A DNA stretch of 39,375 nucleotides. It comes from Streptomyces sp. JJ36. GTDB taxonomy: Bacteria > Actinomycetota > Actinomycetes > Streptomycetales > Streptomycetaceae. The notes beneath the pieces were generated by a model. It was given only the letters and a program-made list of their open reading frames with translations. It was not told the DNA's origin and did no database searches. Below are positions 31,826-38,809 of this stretch, one piece after another. The DNA lies in the NCBI RefSeq assembly GCF_021696945.1, contig NZ_JACYHE010000056.1:1-39375 (forward strand), in the 5' to 3' direction. Each line of letters begins with the position of its first letter. Positions within the stretch are counted from its first letter, which is position 1. Both the position numbers and the translations under genes were made by a program.

Positions 31826-32941
31826 TCAGGTTCCGGCCGGCAGCCGTTCGGCGAGGATCACCGTGACGAAGCCGCAGCCGAGCACGGCCGTGGCCACCCG
31901 GGTGCGGCCCCGCCGGCTGAGGACGATGGCGGTACCGGAGAGGATCAGGGCGATGCCGTACAGCCCGACGGTCAGCAGCGACGGGGCGCTGCCCAGCCGC
32001 AGGACGAGCGCCACCGCCACCGCGATCATGACGACGGCCGAGGTGACGGCCCGCACCCGGCGGGCCTGACGCGGGGTCATGCCGCTGCGCTGCTCCGCCT
32101 CTTCGGCTTCCTCCGGGCCGGCTGCCTCGGGCATGTCCGCCCGCGGGCCGCCCGAGGCGCCGTCTTCCCGTCTGCCACCGCTGACGGGCCCGGCGCCCTC
32201 GGGAGCGCCCGCTCCGTCCCGCGAGGCAGCCGCCCCGTCAGCACCGCCGGTCGTCGTCGAGGCGACGGCCGCGGGGGCGGCGGCGGCCTCAGCCACGCTT
32301 CCCTCGCCGTGACCGGCGCCGGGCCCGGCGGCCACGGCCGGGCCGGCGGGACGCGCCGGCGCGTCCCCGGCGCCCTCGTCGCCCTCCCCGGCAGCCGGCC
32401 TGCCGGAGGGGCCGGACGCCGGGGCTCCGGCGGTCACGGACGGTCCGGTGGAGCGGCCTGCCTCGTCGCCGGGGGCGCCGGTGGCTCCGTCCCGGCCGAC
32501 CGGGTCGTTGCCGGCGTTCTCAGCGTTGCCGGCGTTCTCAGCGTTGTCGGCGTTGTCGGCCCCGCCCGGCCGCCGGGCGCCGGCACCACCGGCGGCAACG
32601 GCCTCGTCGGACTCCCCGGGAGCGGAGACGCCTCCACCCCCGGCGGCGGCACCGGATACGTCGGCGGGCCCGGCGCCGCGCGCGCCGGATCCGTCCCCCG
32701 GCGTCCGGTCTTCGGCAGCGGCGGCGTCCCCGGCTGTCCCGGGCTCCTCGGGAACCCCGGCGTCACGGGCGGCTCCGAAGCCGTCCGAGACGGGCGCGGG
32801 GTGCTTCTCCGCGGCCTCCCCGACGGCCACCGCCCCGGCGTCTCCGGCACCCTCGGTGCCGCGTCCGGCGCCCCTCCCGGCGCGCTCCGCGGCAGCGGCG
32901 TCCTGCCGCTGCCCGCGCTGTATCTCCTCGGCTGCCGCCAT
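31826..32941 (-). CDS. Low-complexity protein with a C-terminal membrane hairpin
   Basis: A 371-aa protein. Residues 1 to about 285 are disordered Ala/Gly/Glu/Asp/Pro-rich sequence, including a NADNAENAGNAENAGN tract from an 18-bp tandem repeat. The C-terminal 84 residues (from MTPRQARRVRAVTSAVVMIAV) are ordered: a basic start and about three hydrophobic segments separated by LSRRGRTR. The conserved unit may be only this end (an internal ATG at 32080 would give it alone), but third-position G/C bias extends through the low-complexity part, so I keep ATG 32941. The N-terminal 508 bp overlap the read-through tail of olsA in another frame. The function is unknown. Confidence 0.65.
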   Translation of the reverse strand: MAAAEEIQRGQRQDAAAAERAGRGAGRGTEGAGDAGAVAVGEAAEKHPAPVSDGFGAARDAGVPEEPGTAGDAAAAEDRTPGDGSGARGAGPADVSGAAAGGGGVSAPGESDEAVAAGGAGARRPGGADNADNAENAGNAENAGNDPVGRDGATGAPGDEAGRSTGPSVTAGAPASGPSGRPAAGEGDEGAGDAPARPAGPAVAAGPGAGHGEGSVAEAAAAPAAVASTTTGGADGAAASRDGAGAPEGAGPVSGGRREDGASGGPRADMPEAAGPEEAEEAEQRSGMTPRQARRVRAVTSAVVMIAVAVALVLRLGSAPSLLTVGLYGIALILSGTAIVLSRRGRTRVATAVLGCGFVTVILAERLPAGT

Positions 32942-33795
32942 CCCCGTACCTCGCCTTCTCCGTGCCCCGGCCACGAGCGGTAGTCCGCGAGGTTACCGGC
33001 CTCGCGCACCGCGCGTCCGGCCGCCCTGGCGAGTGCGTCCCGCGAACCGTGCGTCCGCGGGCGGAGGACCGGCAGCAGCGTGACCTCGGCGACCACGTCG
33101 CGCGCGGCCACGACCCGCCGCAGCGAGGCGGGCAGGGTGTCCTCGCCCACGAACGCGGTGACGGCCGTGGGCCGTCCGTGGCCGCGCGAGCGGTACCGGA
33201 CGGCGACCGGCTGCACCGGCGTGCCGGTGTCCAGCGCCGCCTGGAACACCGCCCGCCGGAACGCGCCCTGACCCCGCCCGCACCAGGTGCTGCCCTCGGG
33301 GAAGGCCACCACGGTGGAACCGGCGCGCAGGGCCGCGGCGATCGCGTCGACGGTCCCCGGGAGCAGCCGCAGCCGTTCCCGGTCGATGAAGAGCGTGCCG
33401 CTGCGGGCGGCGAGCGGGCCCAGCACCGGGTAGGCGGCGACCTCGGCCTTGGCGAGCATCCGGCCCGGGCGTACCGCGGCGAGCACCGGCACGTCCAGCC
33501 AGGAGACGTGGTTGGCGACCACCAGCAGGGGCCCTCGGGGCGGCCGCGCCCCGCCGGCGGCCCGTACGTCCAGCCGTACGCCGAGGGCGCGCACCACCGC
33601 GTGCGCCCACTGCCGTACCGGCCGCCGCCCGCGGACCAGCGGCGACAGCGCGATCCCGGCCGCCAGCAGGACTGCCAGCGCCGCCCAGCGGGCGAGCCGC
33701 CGCACCGGCCCGGCGGCGGCTGCGGCGGCCGGCACACAGCGCCGCGTGGTGCACGGCGCCGCCGGCATCCAGGGGTGCCCTCCCGCGCCGGTCAC
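32434..33795 (-). CDS. olsA: OlsA-like 1-acyl-sn-glycerol-3-phosphate/lyso-ornithine-lipid O-acyltransferase
   Basis: A membrane-bound PlsC-family acyltransferase. A hydrophobic segment at about 33-52 (LARWAALAVLLAAGIALSPL) precedes the catalytic NHVSWLD (H-x4-D) and FPEGSTWCGRGQGAFRRAVF motifs. Paired with OlsB it should add the second fatty acid to lyso-ornithine lipid, although a plain lysophosphatidate role is possible. The GTG start at 33795 overlaps the olsB stop (GTGA). The acyltransferase domain ends near residue 267 (about 33,000). The frame then runs on as a Pro-rich tail of about 186 codons to 32434 with poor third-position bias, inside the next gene. One extra base near 32996 would end it at the TAA 32993-32995, which I think is the true end. 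Confidence 0.85.
   Translation of the reverse strand: MTGAGGHPWMPAAPCTTRRCVPAAAAAAGPVRRLARWAALAVLLAAGIALSPLVRGRRPVRQWAHAVVRALGVRLDVRAAGGARPPRGPLLVVANHVSWLDVPVLAAVRPGRMLAKAEVAAYPVLGPLAARSGTLFIDRERLRLLPGTVDAIAAALRAGSTVVAFPEGSTWCGRGQGAFRRAVFQAALDTGTPVQPVAVRYRSRGHGRPTAVTAFVGEDTLPASLRRVVAARDVVAEVTLLPVLRPRTHGSRDALARAAGRAVREAGNLADYRSWPGHGEGEVRGWRQPRRYSAGSGRTPLPRSAPGGAPDAAPRVPETPGRWPSGRPRRSTPRPSRTASEPPVTPGFPRSPGQPGTPPLPKTGRRGTDPARAAPGPPTYPVPPPGVEASPLPGSPTRPLPPVVPAPGGRAGPTTPTTLRTPATLRTPATTRSAGTEPPAPPATRQAAPPDRP
32508..32543. repeat. Two perfect 18-bp tandem repeats inside the low-complexity gene
   Basis: TTGCCGGCGTTCTCAGCG at 32508-32525 and 32526-32543, followed by degenerate TTGTCGGCG units. On the minus strand they encode repeated Ala-Glu-Asn-Ala-Gly-Asn, so length changes stay in frame. 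Confidence 0.8.
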
Positions 33796-34583
33796 GACGG
33801 GACGAGGGAGAGGAAGTGGCGGAGGTAGCGCGGGTCGGTGCGGCGGACGTCCAGCAGCACGTAGAGGTCGGCGACCCCGAACCCGGGGTCGAACGCGGGT
33901 TCGCCGCAGACCCGGGCGCCGAGCCGCAGGTAGCCGCGGAGCAGCGGCGGCAGCGCGGACCGGGCCGCCGGTGCGGCGGGCGGCTGCGGGGGCCGCCAGG
34001 GGAGGTGGGGACGCACCCGGTAGGCGGCGGGTGCCAGGTGGCGGGCGGCGACCGTCTCCCAGACGGCGGCGGCCTCAGCGCCGCCGTCCGCGAGGGGCAG
34101 CGAGCAGCAGCCGGCGAGCCAGGTGTGTCCGCGGTCGGTCAGGTAGCGGGCGATGCCGGCCCACATCAGGGCGATGACGGCGCCGTCGCGGTGGGCCGGA
34201 TGGACGCAGGAGCGGCCGACCTCGACCAGGTCGGGGCGGAGGGCTGCGTGCGGGCCGAGGTCGAACTCGGTCTCGGCGTAGAGGCGTCCGGCGACGGCCG
34301 CGCGGTCGGGCGGCAGCAGCCGGTAGGTGCCGACGACGGCGCCGCTGCCGGTCTCGGTGACGAGCAGGTGGTCGCAGTGGGCGTCGAAGGGGTCGATGTC
34401 GAGGCCCGGTTCGGGGGTGGCGAGCCGGGCGCCCATCTCCCCCGCGAAGACCTCGTGGCGCAGGCGCTGTGCCGCCCGCACGTCGTCGGCGTCACGGGCC
34501 AGGGAGACGGTGTAGCGGGCGGGGGCGGGGGTGGCCGCGGACGGTGCCGGAGCGGGGGTCGCGGGAGCGGGGGTGCCTGTCAT
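33792..34583 (-). CDS. olsB: OlsB-like ornithine N-acyltransferase (GNAT fold)
   Basis: A 263-aa protein of the OlsB/hemolysin-like acyltransferase group, which transfers a 3-hydroxyacyl chain from ACP to ornithine, giving lyso-ornithine lipid. After a 22-residue Ala/Pro tail the core reads ARDADDVRAAQRLRHEVFAGEMGARL, FDAHCDHLLVTETGSGAVVGTYRLL, VEVGRSCVHPAHRDGAVIALMWAGIARYL and ends LYVLLDVRRTDPRYLRHFLSL, all as I know from the group. ATG 34583 gives MTGTPAP; its ribosome site is weak (GAACGAG). It is translationally coupled to olsA. I looked for GTTCACC-type PHO boxes upstream, since ornithine lipids replace phospholipids under phosphate limitation, and found none convincing. Confidence 0.87.
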   Translation of the reverse strand: MTGTPAPATPAPAPSAATPAPARYTVSLARDADDVRAAQRLRHEVFAGEMGARLATPEPGLDIDPFDAHCDHLLVTETGSGAVVGTYRLLPPDRAAVAGRLYAETEFDLGPHAALRPDLVEVGRSCVHPAHRDGAVIALMWAGIARYLTDRGHTWLAGCCSLPLADGGAEAAAVWETVAARHLAPAAYRVRPHLPWRPPQPPAAPAARSALPPLLRGYLRLGARVCGEPAFDPGFGVADLYVLLDVRRTDPRYLRHFLSLVPS

Positions 34584-34712
34584 GTCTCGTTCTTGGCCGA
34601 CGGGACTGGCCCCGGCATGACCGCGCAGGGACCCGCGGATGTGGGGCTCCTGAACAGCCCTCGATGCGCTCCGCGCGCCCCCGATCTGTCCTGTTGTGCC
34701 GGGGTGCGGCCC

Positions 34713-34721
34713 GGGGGGGGG
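34713..34721. repeat. G9 homopolymer in the olsB/osmC intergenic region
   Basis: Nine consecutive G within GC-rich non-coding DNA between two divergent genes. A slippage- and error-prone tract whose true length should be checked. Confidence 0.7.
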
Positions 34722-34850
34722 CGCACCCGCGGTGGGACCGCCGGGCCGGTGCCGGCTGCGTGCCCGCAGCGTGCCGGGCTCGACTTGTGCCGCAGGGCGG
34801 CGGAGTATCGAGGGGTAGGTACGAGGTCCGTACGCCAGGAAGGACTCCAC

Positions 34851-35276
34851 GTGGCCACCACACGCACCGCGCACACCGTCTGGAACGGGAACCTCAAGGA
34901 GGGCTCCGGCACGGTCTCCTTCGACTCGTCCGGGATGGCCGACCAGCCCGTCTCCTGGCCGGCGCGCACCGAGGAGCCCGGGGGCCGGACCAGCCCGGAG
35001 GAGCTGATCGCCGCCGCGCAGTCGAGCTGCTACTGCATGGCCTTCTCGAACCACCTGGACGCCGCCGGCACGCCGCCCACCCGGCTCACCGCACGCGCCG
35101 AGGTCACCTTCCAGCCCGGCACCGGCATCACCGGCGTGGGGCTCGTCGTGGAGGGCGAGGTGCCCGGCATGGACCAGGCCGCGTTCAGCGCCGCGGCGGA
35201 GGAGGCCAAGGCCAAGTGCCCGGTGAGCCAGGCGCTGGCCGGCACCACCGTCACCGTGACGGCCAAACTGGTCTGA
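34851..35276 (+). CDS. OsmC-family peroxiredoxin
   Basis: A 141-aa protein of the OsmC/Ohr fold, which reduces organic hydroperoxides through a Cys pair. The peroxidatic Cys region is SPEELIAAAQSSCYCMAFSNHL and the resolving Cys is in AKAKCPVSQALAGT, the OsmC spacing. The start WNGNLKEGSGTVSFDSSG is typical of the OsmC rather than the Ohr branch. GTG 34851 is fixed by AGGAAGGA six bases upstream. The gene is divergent from olsB and is followed after 52 nt by the Fpg-type gene; a shared oxidative-damage role is possible but not proven. Confidence 0.93.
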   Translation: MATTRTAHTVWNGNLKEGSGTVSFDSSGMADQPVSWPARTEEPGGRTSPEELIAAAQSSCYCMAFSNHLDAAGTPPTRLTARAEVTFQPGTGITGVGLVVEGEVPGMDQAAFSAAAEEAKAKCPVSQALAGTTVTVTAKLV

Positions 35277-35328
35277 CCCGCGCGGTCCGGCCGGGTGCCG
35301 TCCGCGTGCCCGAGGAGCGGGAGCAGCG

Positions 35329-36222
35329 ATGCCCGAACTGCCCGAGGTCGAGGCGCTCCGCGGCTTTCTGGCCGAGCGGCTGGACGGCCGTGGGGTCGCC
35401 CGGGTGCAGCCGGTGGCGGTGAGCGTGCTCAAGACGTACGACCCGCCGCCGGACGCGCTGGAGGGGCTGGCCTTCACCGGGGTGTTCCGGCATGGCAAGT
35501 TCCTCGATCTGCGGCTGGCGGGCGGAGAATCCGGGGAGCTGCATCTGGTCGTCCATCTGGCCCGGGCGGGGTGGCTGCGCTGGCAGGACCGGCTGCCGGC
35601 CGCGCCGCCCCGCCCGGGCCGGGGCCCGCTGGCGCTCCGGCTCCGGCTGGCCGGTCCGGAGGGCGGTGCGGGCCCGGACGGCTTCGACCTGACCGAGGCG
35701 GGCACGCAGAAGCGGCTCGCGGTGTACGTGGTACGGGACCCGCGGGAGGTACCCGGCATCGCCCGGCTGGGCCCGGACCCGCTGTCGGGGGAGCTGTCCC
35801 GGGAGGCCTTCGGGGCGTTGCTGCGCGGGGAGCGGCGGCGGATCAAGGGCCTGCTGCGGGACCAGGGCGTTCTCGCCGGGATCGGCAACGCCTACTCGGA
35901 CGAGATCCTGCACGCGGCACGCATGTCGCCGTTCCGGCTCGCCGCCGACCTCGGCGAGGAGGAGACGACGGCCCTGTACGAGGCGATGGGCACGACCCTG
36001 CGGGAGGCCGTCGACCGCTCGCGCGGGGTGGCGGCCGGCCGGCTGAAGGCGGAGAAGCGCAGCGGGCTGCGGGTGCACGGGCGGACCGGCGAGCCCTGCC
36101 CCGTGTGCGGGGACACGGTGCGCGAGGTGTCCTTCAGCGACTCCTCGCTGCAGTACTGCCCGACCTGCCAGACCGGCGGGCGGCCGCTGGCCGACCGGCG
36201 GATGTCGCGCCTGCTCAAGTGA
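35329..36222 (+). CDS. Fpg/Nei-family DNA glycosylase
   Basis: A 297-aa base-excision repair enzyme removing oxidised bases with beta,delta-lyase activity. The catalytic N-terminus is MPELPEVEALRGFL (Pro after Met cleavage, Glu next). The H2TH region follows with RRRIKGLLRDQGVLAGIGNAYSDEIL; LKAEKRSGLRVHGRTGEPCPVCG leads into the zinc finger C-x2-C-x16-C-x2-C (CPVC to CPTC) and QTGGRPL. The Lys in RHGKFLDLRL corresponds to the conserved lysine of the family. MPELPE rather than MPEGD points to the Fpg side. It sits just after OsmC on the same strand with GGGAGCAGCG before the ATG. Confidence 0.93.
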   Translation: MPELPEVEALRGFLAERLDGRGVARVQPVAVSVLKTYDPPPDALEGLAFTGVFRHGKFLDLRLAGGESGELHLVVHLARAGWLRWQDRLPAAPPRPGRGPLALRLRLAGPEGGAGPDGFDLTEAGTQKRLAVYVVRDPREVPGIARLGPDPLSGELSREAFGALLRGERRRIKGLLRDQGVLAGIGNAYSDEILHAARMSPFRLAADLGEEETTALYEAMGTTLREAVDRSRGVAAGRLKAEKRSGLRVHGRTGEPCPVCGDTVREVSFSDSSLQYCPTCQTGGRPLADRRMSRLLK

Positions 36223-36360
36223 GCCCGCCGCCCCGCCCCCTGCTGCCCGCCACGAGGTGCGGGAGGCCTGCGACGGGAACATCCTGGGGAGTGCCCGGGG
36301 CGCTCGGGGGAACGCGGCAGGCACCGACGGACACGGCAGTCGCCGACGAAGGGGCGTGCG

Positions 36361-36495
36361 ATGGACTGGTGGTTGTGGGTCGTGGTGGTGATCGCGGTCC
36401 TGGTGGTCCTCGCGGGGACGGCCGTCGGGGTGCAGTCCCGGCGGCGGTCCGGGGGCGCCATCGCGGTGGGCCGCGGAAGGCGGGGTGGACGGTGA
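36361..36495 (+). CDS. 44-aa single-span membrane peptide, first gene of the PRC-barrel operon
   Basis: ATG 36361 opens MDWWLWVVVVIAVLVVLAGT, one strong transmembrane helix (residues 3-24), then AVGVQSRRRSGGAIAVGRG and RRGGR, a basic cytosolic tail. GAAGGGG lies 9 nt before the ATG. Its TGA shares bases with the GTG start of the next gene (GTGA overlap), strong support for a real, co-translated gene. I know no family name for it. By position it may anchor or partner the PRC-barrel proteins at the membrane. Confidence 0.75.
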   Translation: MDWWLWVVVVIAVLVVLAGTAVGVQSRRRSGGAIAVGRGRRGGR

Positions 36496-37064
36496 ACGCG
36501 CTGATGCCCGCGAGCGAGCTGGCCGGCCGCCCGGTGGTGACGATGGCGGGCGAGGACGTCGCCCAGATCAAGGACACCGTCTTCGAGAGCGCGGCCGGCC
36601 GGGTGGCCGGCTTCACCCTCAGCGGGCGCGGGCTGCTCTCCGGGCCGCTGCGGAAGAGCCTTCCGTGGTCCGGGGTCCTGGCGCTGGGCCACGACGCCGT
36701 GATGATCCCCGACGAGGACGTGTTCGAACGCCGTGGCCGGGTGGTGGCCCGGTCCGAGGCGCAGGGCGGCGCCGTGGTGGGGGCGCGCGTCCTCACCGAC
36801 ACCGGGACCGCGCTGGGCGAGGTGGTCGACGTGGTGATCGAGATCGAGGGCGGCACGGCACGAGCCGTGGGCTACGAGATCGACCCGAGCGAGGCGCTGG
36901 GCGGCAAACGGCGGCGGGTGTATCTCTCGCTGCCCGAGACACTGGCGGTCTCCGGGGAGGCGCTGGTGGTGCCGGCGCTGGCGGCGGACTTCGTCGCGGA
37001 GGACCTGCCGGGGTTCGCGGAGACCGTACGGGCGTTCCGGGACCGGCTGCGGAGGGAGGCGTGA
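36492..37064 (+). CDS. PRC-barrel domain protein 1 (two barrels)
   Basis: A 190-aa soluble protein with two PRC-barrel-like repeats. The first (about 5-78) reads PASELAGRPVVTMAGEDVAQIKDTVFESAAGRVAGFTLSG, the second (about 95-165) GARVLTDTGTALGEVVDVVIEIEGGTARAVGYEI, the classical 'name-tag, then property of residue' beta pattern. PRC barrels occur in photosynthetic reaction-centre H subunits, RimM and cell-division adaptors, generally as protein-interaction modules. The start is GTG 36492, overlapping the 44-aa gene; the ATG at 36504 is possible. It is followed by PRC protein 2 with a TGATG overlap. Confidence 0.85.
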   Translation: MNALMPASELAGRPVVTMAGEDVAQIKDTVFESAAGRVAGFTLSGRGLLSGPLRKSLPWSGVLALGHDAVMIPDEDVFERRGRVVARSEAQGGAVVGARVLTDTGTALGEVVDVVIEIEGGTARAVGYEIDPSEALGGKRRRVYLSLPETLAVSGEALVVPALAADFVAEDLPGFAETVRAFRDRLRREA

Positions 37065-37498
37065 TGCGCCTGCACGACATGACGGGCCGGACGGTGATGG
37101 GCGTGACCGACGCGACGACGCTGGGCGCGGTCACGGGCTTCCTGGTGGATCCGGAGGAGCCCCGGGTCGCCGGGCTCCGGCTGCGCAAGCCCGGCGGCGG
37201 GAGCACCCTGCTCGCCTGGTCGGCGGTGCGGGCCGTCGGCGCGGACGCGGTGATGGCCGACCCGGACGAGGCGGGCCGTACGGCCAGACAGGAGCTGGGG
37301 CCCCTCGCCGGCAAGCGCTACGAGATCACCGGCAAACGGGTGCTGAGCGAGCGGGGCGAGGAGCTGGGAGCGGTCGAGGACGCCGAATTTGACCCCGAGT
37401 CCGGGGCGCTGGTCTCCGTCAGCACGCCGGGCGAGGAGATCGACGCGGGCCGGATCGCGGGGCTGGGGTCGTACGCCCTGGTCGTACGGTCGGCCTGA
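37064..37498 (+). CDS. PRC-barrel domain protein 2
   Basis: A 144-aa protein, again two short PRC-like units: MRLHDMTGRTVMGVTDATTLGAVTGFLVDPEEPRVAGLRL (about 1-40) and LAGKRYEITGKRVLSERGEELGAVEDAEFDPESGALVSV (about 80-118). The start ATG 37064 shares its A with the stop of PRC protein 1, and GGAGGGAGG lies just upstream, so translation is coupled and efficient. No membrane span or catalytic motif is seen. The function is unknown; the three-gene overlap chain argues for one complex or process. Confidence 0.85.
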   Translation: MRLHDMTGRTVMGVTDATTLGAVTGFLVDPEEPRVAGLRLRKPGGGSTLLAWSAVRAVGADAVMADPDEAGRTARQELGPLAGKRYEITGKRVLSERGEELGAVEDAEFDPESGALVSVSTPGEEIDAGRIAGLGSYALVVRSA

Positions 37499-37562
37499 GC
37501 CCGGGCGGACGCTTCCGCGCACCGCTCCGGTCGGCGGGCGCCCCAGGCGTGTGCGGTGTGGC

Positions 37563-37601
37563 GGAGGGCCGCGTCGCGGTCGCGCCGGAGCGCGGCCCTC
37601 C
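37563..37601. terminator. Terminator hairpin between PRC operon and GGDEF gene
   Basis: GGAGGGCCGCG (37563-37573) and CGCGGCCCTCC (37591-37601) are perfect 11-bp arms with a 17-nt loop, in the 218-bp gap between convergent genes. It could serve both directions. I see no gene in this gap. Confidence 0.6.
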
Positions 37602-37716
37602 ACTCCCCCGGATCCCCCGTCTCCCCCGGTCCGGAGGCGCGCGTTCCCCGGCGCCGCCCGGCGGCCTCGCCGCCCGGCCGGCGCCCCGGCGCCCGTCGGC
37701 CGCTGCCCGGTGTCTC

Positions 37717-38637
37717 TCAGGACGCCGGAGCGGAGGCGCAGGACCTGCCGAGCAGCTCGGTCAGCACGGCGTACAACTGCTCGGCGGCGTCCGGCGACAG
37801 CACCAGCTCACGCGGCCCGCCGCCGGGTACGGACCCCGGCACGGGTAACGGTATGCGCAGCTCACCGCCGGGTGTCTCCCCGCCGCGGCGGGCCTCCCCG
37901 CCGGCTTCCGCGGCGCGGCCCTCCCCGCCCGTACGGGGCCGCGCCACGCCGCCCCGCCCCGCCTGCGCCGGCACCTGCGAGGAGGGCGGCTCGGCGGGCA
38001 GGGAGCCCACGGCGCCCGCGACGCGCACCAGATCGCCGCCGCCGCGCTTGGCGGCACGCAGCGCCACGTCGGAGTCGAGCAGCAGGTCGGCGAGGGTCCC
38101 CTGGTCCGGGCCCTCCGGCACGCAGCCGGCGATGCCCATGGAGACGGTCTGCCCGCTGATCACGACGGTGCTGCTGCGGCTGGTGCGGGCGGTCACGGAG
38201 AGCCGCGCGACGGCGCGCTGTGCGGCACGGGCGGCGCGGGCGGCCGAGCGGACGGTGCGCCCGGGCAGGAGCACCAGGAACTCGTCGCCCGCGTGCCCGC
38301 CGTAGCGCCCGACGAGGGCGCCGCCGATCCGGCTGAGCTCCCCGGCGACGGCTCGCAGCACGGCGTCGCCCGCGAGGTGACCGTGGGTGTCGTTGACGGC
38401 CTTGAAGCGGTCCAGGTCCACCAGGATCAGTGCGACCGGACGGCGCTGCTGCCGTGCCGCGGCCAGTGCGTGCCCCGCCCGGCTGTCCCAGCCGCGCCGG
38501 TCGAGCACCCCGGTGACGCCGTCGGTCAGCGGCGTCCGGCAGGTCTCGCAGTACTGCTCGGCGACGGGCGCGCCGGCCGGCGCGGCGGAGGGGCGGGACG
38601 GTCTGCGGGCCTCGGCCGCCCGTGCAGGGATGGTCAT
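37717..38637 (-). CDS. GGDEF-domain protein (putative diguanylate cyclase)
   Basis: A 306-aa soluble protein. The GGDEF domain spans about 40-195: CRTPLTDGVTGVLDRRGW, LILVDLDRFKAVNDTHGHLAGDAVL (metal and GTP-binding D74, N82, D83) and the signature region RYGGHAGDEFLVLLPG, where three residues separate RYGG from GDEF (117-120). There is no RxxD inhibitory site five residues before it. The N-terminus has a CxxC pair (C30, C33); no PAS, GAF or membrane segment is seen. The last 100 residues are a Pro/Gly/Arg-rich linker and a short helix (LSPDAAEQLYAVLTELLG). ATG 38637 follows GGAGAGG. If active it would make c-di-GMP, which controls streptomycete development. It is divergent from an HTH regulator. 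Confidence 0.88.
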   Translation of the reverse strand: MTIPARAAEARRPSRPSAAPAGAPVAEQYCETCRTPLTDGVTGVLDRRGWDSRAGHALAAARQQRRPVALILVDLDRFKAVNDTHGHLAGDAVLRAVAGELSRIGGALVGRYGGHAGDEFLVLLPGRTVRSAARAARAAQRAVARLSVTARTSRSSTVVISGQTVSMGIAGCVPEGPDQGTLADLLLDSDVALRAAKRGGGDLVRVAGAVGSLPAEPPSSQVPAQAGRGGVARPRTGGEGRAAEAGGEARRGGETPGGELRIPLPVPGSVPGGGPRELVLSPDAAEQLYAVLTELLGRSCASAPAS

Positions 38638-38733
38638 CGATGGCCTCTCCCGGGATGAGGGAAGGTCGGGTCCACTGCGCGTCGCCCCCCGTGCATAGCG
38701 AAACAACTCCGGATCTGCCGGCTCCTCGCCTTA

Positions 38734-38750
38734 CTCAACCAGTAGTTGAG
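38734..38750. promoter_or_regulatory. Operator-like palindrome O1
   Basis: CTCAAC, CAGTA, GTTGAG: perfect 6-bp arms. Its right arm overlaps the -35 hexamer of the HTH regulator's promoter, and it lies 97 bp upstream of the divergent GGDEF start. Confidence 0.65.
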
Positions 38751-38775
38751 TCATTGCGCTGTGTGAGTCTAGACT
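38746..38775 (+). promoter_or_regulatory. Promoter of the HTH regulator
   Basis: TTGAGT (38746-38751), an 18-bp spacer and TAGACT (38770-38775), one of the best promoter matches in the window. It predicts a leader of about 28 nt; the start codon has no Shine-Dalgarno sequence. Confidence 0.6.
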
Positions 38776-38792
38776 TGAGGCAACCACTCATG

Positions 38793-38807
38793 TCAACCAC
38801 TGGTTGA
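38793..38807. promoter_or_regulatory. Operator-like palindrome O2
   Basis: TCAACCA, C, TGGTTGA: a perfect 15-bp palindrome sharing the TCAACCA arm with O1, between the predicted transcription start and the ATG at 38810. A half-site CAACCA lies 14 bp upstream at 38781. Confidence 0.65.
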
Positions 38808-38809
38808 AA

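Noticed and set aside
34584..34850. PHO box upstream of olsB
   Set aside because: Only one isolated GTTCAGG-like heptamer was found on the minus strand, without the 11-nt direct repetition that defines PHO boxes.
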